DNA of 64,000 nucleotides from Streptomyces flaveolus (GTDB lineage Bacteria > Actinomycetota > Actinomycetes > Streptomycetales > Streptomycetaceae), in the NCBI RefSeq assembly GCF_000716535.1, contig NZ_JNWV01000021.1, positions 1 through 64,000 on the forward strand, in the 5' to 3' direction. Under the pieces are notes generated by a model. That model saw nothing but the letters and a program-made list of their open reading frames with translations. It was not told the origin of the DNA and did no database searches. Each line of letters opens with the position of its first letter. The first letter of the stretch is position 1. This document shows positions 62,251 to 64,000 of this stretch, in pieces. The translations under genes and the position numbers were made by a program.

Positions 62251-63219
62251 ATGAGCACTGCGCTCGTGCCTACTCACCCACGCACTCTGGAAGTCCCCGC
62301 CGAGGCGTTCCACACCTTCTCGGAGCAGGCTCAGAGCGAACTGGCCGCCTACGTGGCCGAGCTCGACCGGCAGCACCCGCAGGGACGCGTCGACTCCGTC
62401 GAGGCGGACCTCTCCGCCGTCCCGCTGTTCGCCGCGGAGGTCGACGCGACCCGCGACGTCATCGACTCCCGCGTCCACTTCATCGTGTACGACCGCGTGG
62501 CGGGCGTCCGGTCGCTGCGCCAGCAGGCCCTGTACGCCTGGGTGCTGGGCACCGCGCTGGGCCGGCCCATGGTCCAGAACACCGACGGCTGGCGCCTGAT
62601 CGAGGTGTACGACCGCGGGGTGCGCAGGACCATCGAGGACGGCGCCCGCTACCACCAGACCAAGCAGGGCTCGTACATGCACAACGACGCCGTCAACGAC
62701 GTCGACCCCATCGACTACCTGCTGCTGTCCTGCGGCCAGTCCGCCTACATCGGCGGCGAGAGCATCCTCGTCGACGCCAAGCCCGTCCACGACGTCCTCG
62801 CCGAGCACCCCGACGTCCTCAAGATCCTCACCCAGGACTTCTGGTTCGAGAAGCGCGGCATGTCGCTGACCGCGGAGACCGGCTTCTTCCGCTCCCCGAT
62901 CATCCGGTACACCGCCGAGGGCGAACCGCTGGTCCGCTATTTCCGGACGTACATCGAGGTCGCCCACGAGAAGAAGGGCGAGCCGATCACCGACGAACAG
63001 CGCGCCGCCCTCGACTTCTTCGACGCGGTCCTCGACCAGTCGTCCGTGCAGTACCGCATCCGTCTCGAACGAGGCCAGACCCTGGTGTCCGCCGACGACC
63101 GGTTCCTGCACACCCGCACGGCCTTCTACGACCGGTTCGCGCCCCGCGAGATCGACCTGGGCAACGACAGCCCGGACCAGGTCAACCGCTACATGTTCCG
63201 CATGTGGTCGAGCAAGTAG
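62251..63219 (+). CDS. TauD/TfdA-type Fe(II)/2-oxoglutarate oxygenase
   Basis: 322 residues from ATG 62251 with AGAGAGGA ten bases upstream. Iron ligands H144 and D146 in KQGSYMHNDAVND and H287 in DDRFLHTRTAFYDRF, with R289 or R297 for 2-oxoglutarate; jelly-roll strands around IGGESILVDAKPVHDVLAEH. Enzymes of this type hydroxylate or desaturate phosphonates in several pathways (PhnY on 2-aminoethylphosphonate, FrbJ and DhpJ in antibiotic clusters). It may act on 2-aminoethylphosphonate or the diaminopropionyl unit. Divergent from pepM. Confidence 0.88.
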   Translation: MSTALVPTHPRTLEVPAEAFHTFSEQAQSELAAYVAELDRQHPQGRVDSVEADLSAVPLFAAEVDATRDVIDSRVHFIVYDRVAGVRSLRQQALYAWVLGTALGRPMVQNTDGWRLIEVYDRGVRRTIEDGARYHQTKQGSYMHNDAVNDVDPIDYLLLSCGQSAYIGGESILVDAKPVHDVLAEHPDVLKILTQDFWFEKRGMSLTAETGFFRSPIIRYTAEGEPLVRYFRTYIEVAHEKKGEPITDEQRAALDFFDAVLDQSSVQYRIRLERGQTLVSADDRFLHTRTAFYDRFAPREIDLGNDSPDQVNRYMFRMWSSK

Positions 63220-63273
63220 CCCCGCATCGCCCACCGTCACGCAGCGCAGCACGTTCAGCCGAGGAGAACACCC

Positions 63274-64000
63274 ATGCCCAGTGACTCCCTCCGCTCGGTG
63301 GGCCACGACCTGGCCGCCGAGATGCGCCGGCAGCGCCCGCACGACTGCGTCGCGACTTCGGCCGCGGTGCAGTCGTGGCACCGCGTCGGCGGCCGGTACG
63401 CCGAGGGGCGCGTCCGTGACATCAGCGTGCAGCGGGGGCAGGCCACGGCCGCGCGCTATGTGCTGCGCGACTCCTACCGGCACCACGCCGTCTCCGGCCT
63501 CGACCCGGCGGTGGCGCGGCTCGCCGCCGACGACGCCCGGGACCCGGTCAGCCACCGCGCCCCGGACACGGGTCCCGTGCCGGAGTGGATGGAGCTGTCC
63601 TCCGCGCTCGGCGCCCTGGCCGAACTGGAGGAGTCGGCCCGCGCGTTCGACCCCTCGGTCACGCAGGTCGTGGTGGACTTCGAGCTCGGGGACCAGGACC
63701 TGGTGCTCGCCGACGACGCCGGACTGTACGCCGAACACCGGCTGCTGAGCTACCTCACGATCCGGGTGATCGCCCGCCGCGGCGGCCGCGTCGCCACCGG
63801 CTTCTACACTCCCGGCGTCAGCGGGCCGCTGAGCGGCATCGACGTCCGCGCCGCCGGACAGGAGGTGGCCCGCCGCGCGGTGACCGGGCTCGACGCCAGA
63901 CCCGCGCCGGTCGGCCGGCTCCCCGTCGTCGTGGCGGGCGGCCGGGGCATGGTCCTGCTGCACGAGGCCTGCTGCCATCCGCTGGAGGGCGACGAGGTGC
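63274..64000 (+). CDS. tldD-like: TldD-family metalloprotease, cut by window end
   Basis: ATG 63274 with GAGGAGA upstream; 242 residues are visible. N-terminal domain: AAVQSWHRVGGRYAEGRVRD, VTQVVVDFELGDQDLVLADD, LSYLTIRVIARRGGRVATGF. The zinc motif is VLLHEACCHPLEGDEV (H230, E231, H235), the H-E-x-x-x-H of TldD. TldD works with TldE as a protease that trims RiPPs and small proteins; TldE would be expected next, outside the window. 54 bp after the oxygenase and probably co-transcribed. Confidence 0.88.
   Translation, partial: MPSDSLRSVGHDLAAEMRRQRPHDCVATSAAVQSWHRVGGRYAEGRVRDISVQRGQATAARYVLRDSYRHHAVSGLDPAVARLAADDARDPVSHRAPDTGPVPEWMELSSALGALAELEESARAFDPSVTQVVVDFELGDQDLVLADDAGLYAEHRLLSYLTIRVIARRGGRVATGFYTPGVSGPLSGIDVRAAGQEVARRAVTGLDARPAPVGRLPVVVAGGRGMVLLHEACCHPLEGDEV

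Noticed and set aside
47347..64000. A lasso-peptide cluster, because of the HprK-like and nucleotidyltransferase genes
   Set aside because: No precursor peptide, transglutaminase-like protease or asparagine synthetase-like cyclase is seen on either strand.

Overview
The window is high-GC actinobacterial DNA with GTG/ATG starts, overlapping ATGA/GTGA stop-start junctions, HisKA_3/NarL-type regulators, sigma-B-type partner-switching proteins, snapalysin and many degraded insertion sequences. All of this points to Streptomyces, probably an accessory part of a linear chromosome. No rRNA genes or CRISPR array are visible.

Layout. 1-8.7 kb is a gene graveyard: edges of IS3, IS5 and IS21 elements, a SUKH tail, a methyltransferase cut in two by a complete IS630-family element that carries an extra gene, a frameshifted hypothetical gene, a HEAT-like repeat remnant, a decayed Tap-like (telomere-associated) gene and a SARP tail. 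8.7-10.1 kb is an intact APC permease. 10.2-21.2 kb is a stress partner-switching island (STAS protein, three SpoIIE-type PP2C phosphatases, an RsbT-like ATPase, an RsbR-like protein, two MarR regulators, a YihY membrane protein) whose own sigma factor gene is broken. 21.9-29.2 kb mixes intact genes (snapalysin, methylmalonate-semialdehyde dehydrogenase, GNAT, ester cyclase) with fragments (SRAP, IS5, 2-oxoglutarate decarboxylase, class V aminotransferase, helicase-associated domain). 29.4-47.2 kb holds a 960-residue secreted beta-helix/PKD protein, a HIT protein, a HEAT protein, a GNAT-aminotransferase fusion coupled to a CdsA-like enzyme, secreted and membrane proteins, a two-component system with a 16-bp repeat array in front of it, an odd tRNA with an 8-nt anticodon loop, and an unrecognised 457-residue protein.

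47.3-64.0 kb is the most interesting part: a phosphonate biosynthetic cluster of at least 17 genes. Fifteen genes lie on the minus strand, mostly translationally coupled: PEP mutase (EDK...NS motif), SbnA- and SbnB-like enzymes for L-2,3-diaminopropionate, a stand-alone adenylation domain, a PF14907-type nucleotidyltransferase, a FomA/IPK-like kinase, an AEP transaminase, a 750-residue FAD-NAD(P)-binding protein, a mycothiol-dependent-type isomerase, both halves of phosphonopyruvate decarboxylase, a carrier protein, an HprK-like P-loop protein, an EamA exporter and a CYTH protein. Divergent from it are a TauD-like Fe(II)/2-oxoglutarate oxygenase and a TldD protease cut by the window edge. The inferred logic is PEP to phosphonopyruvate to phosphonoacetaldehyde to 2-aminoethylphosphonate, joined with a diaminopropionate unit activated on a free-standing carrier protein, then tailored, phosphorylated and exported. 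I do not recognise this gene combination as a known phosphonate pathway. Its pairing of an HprK-like protein with a PF14907 nucleotidyltransferase, otherwise familiar from lasso-peptide clusters, is the main lead.
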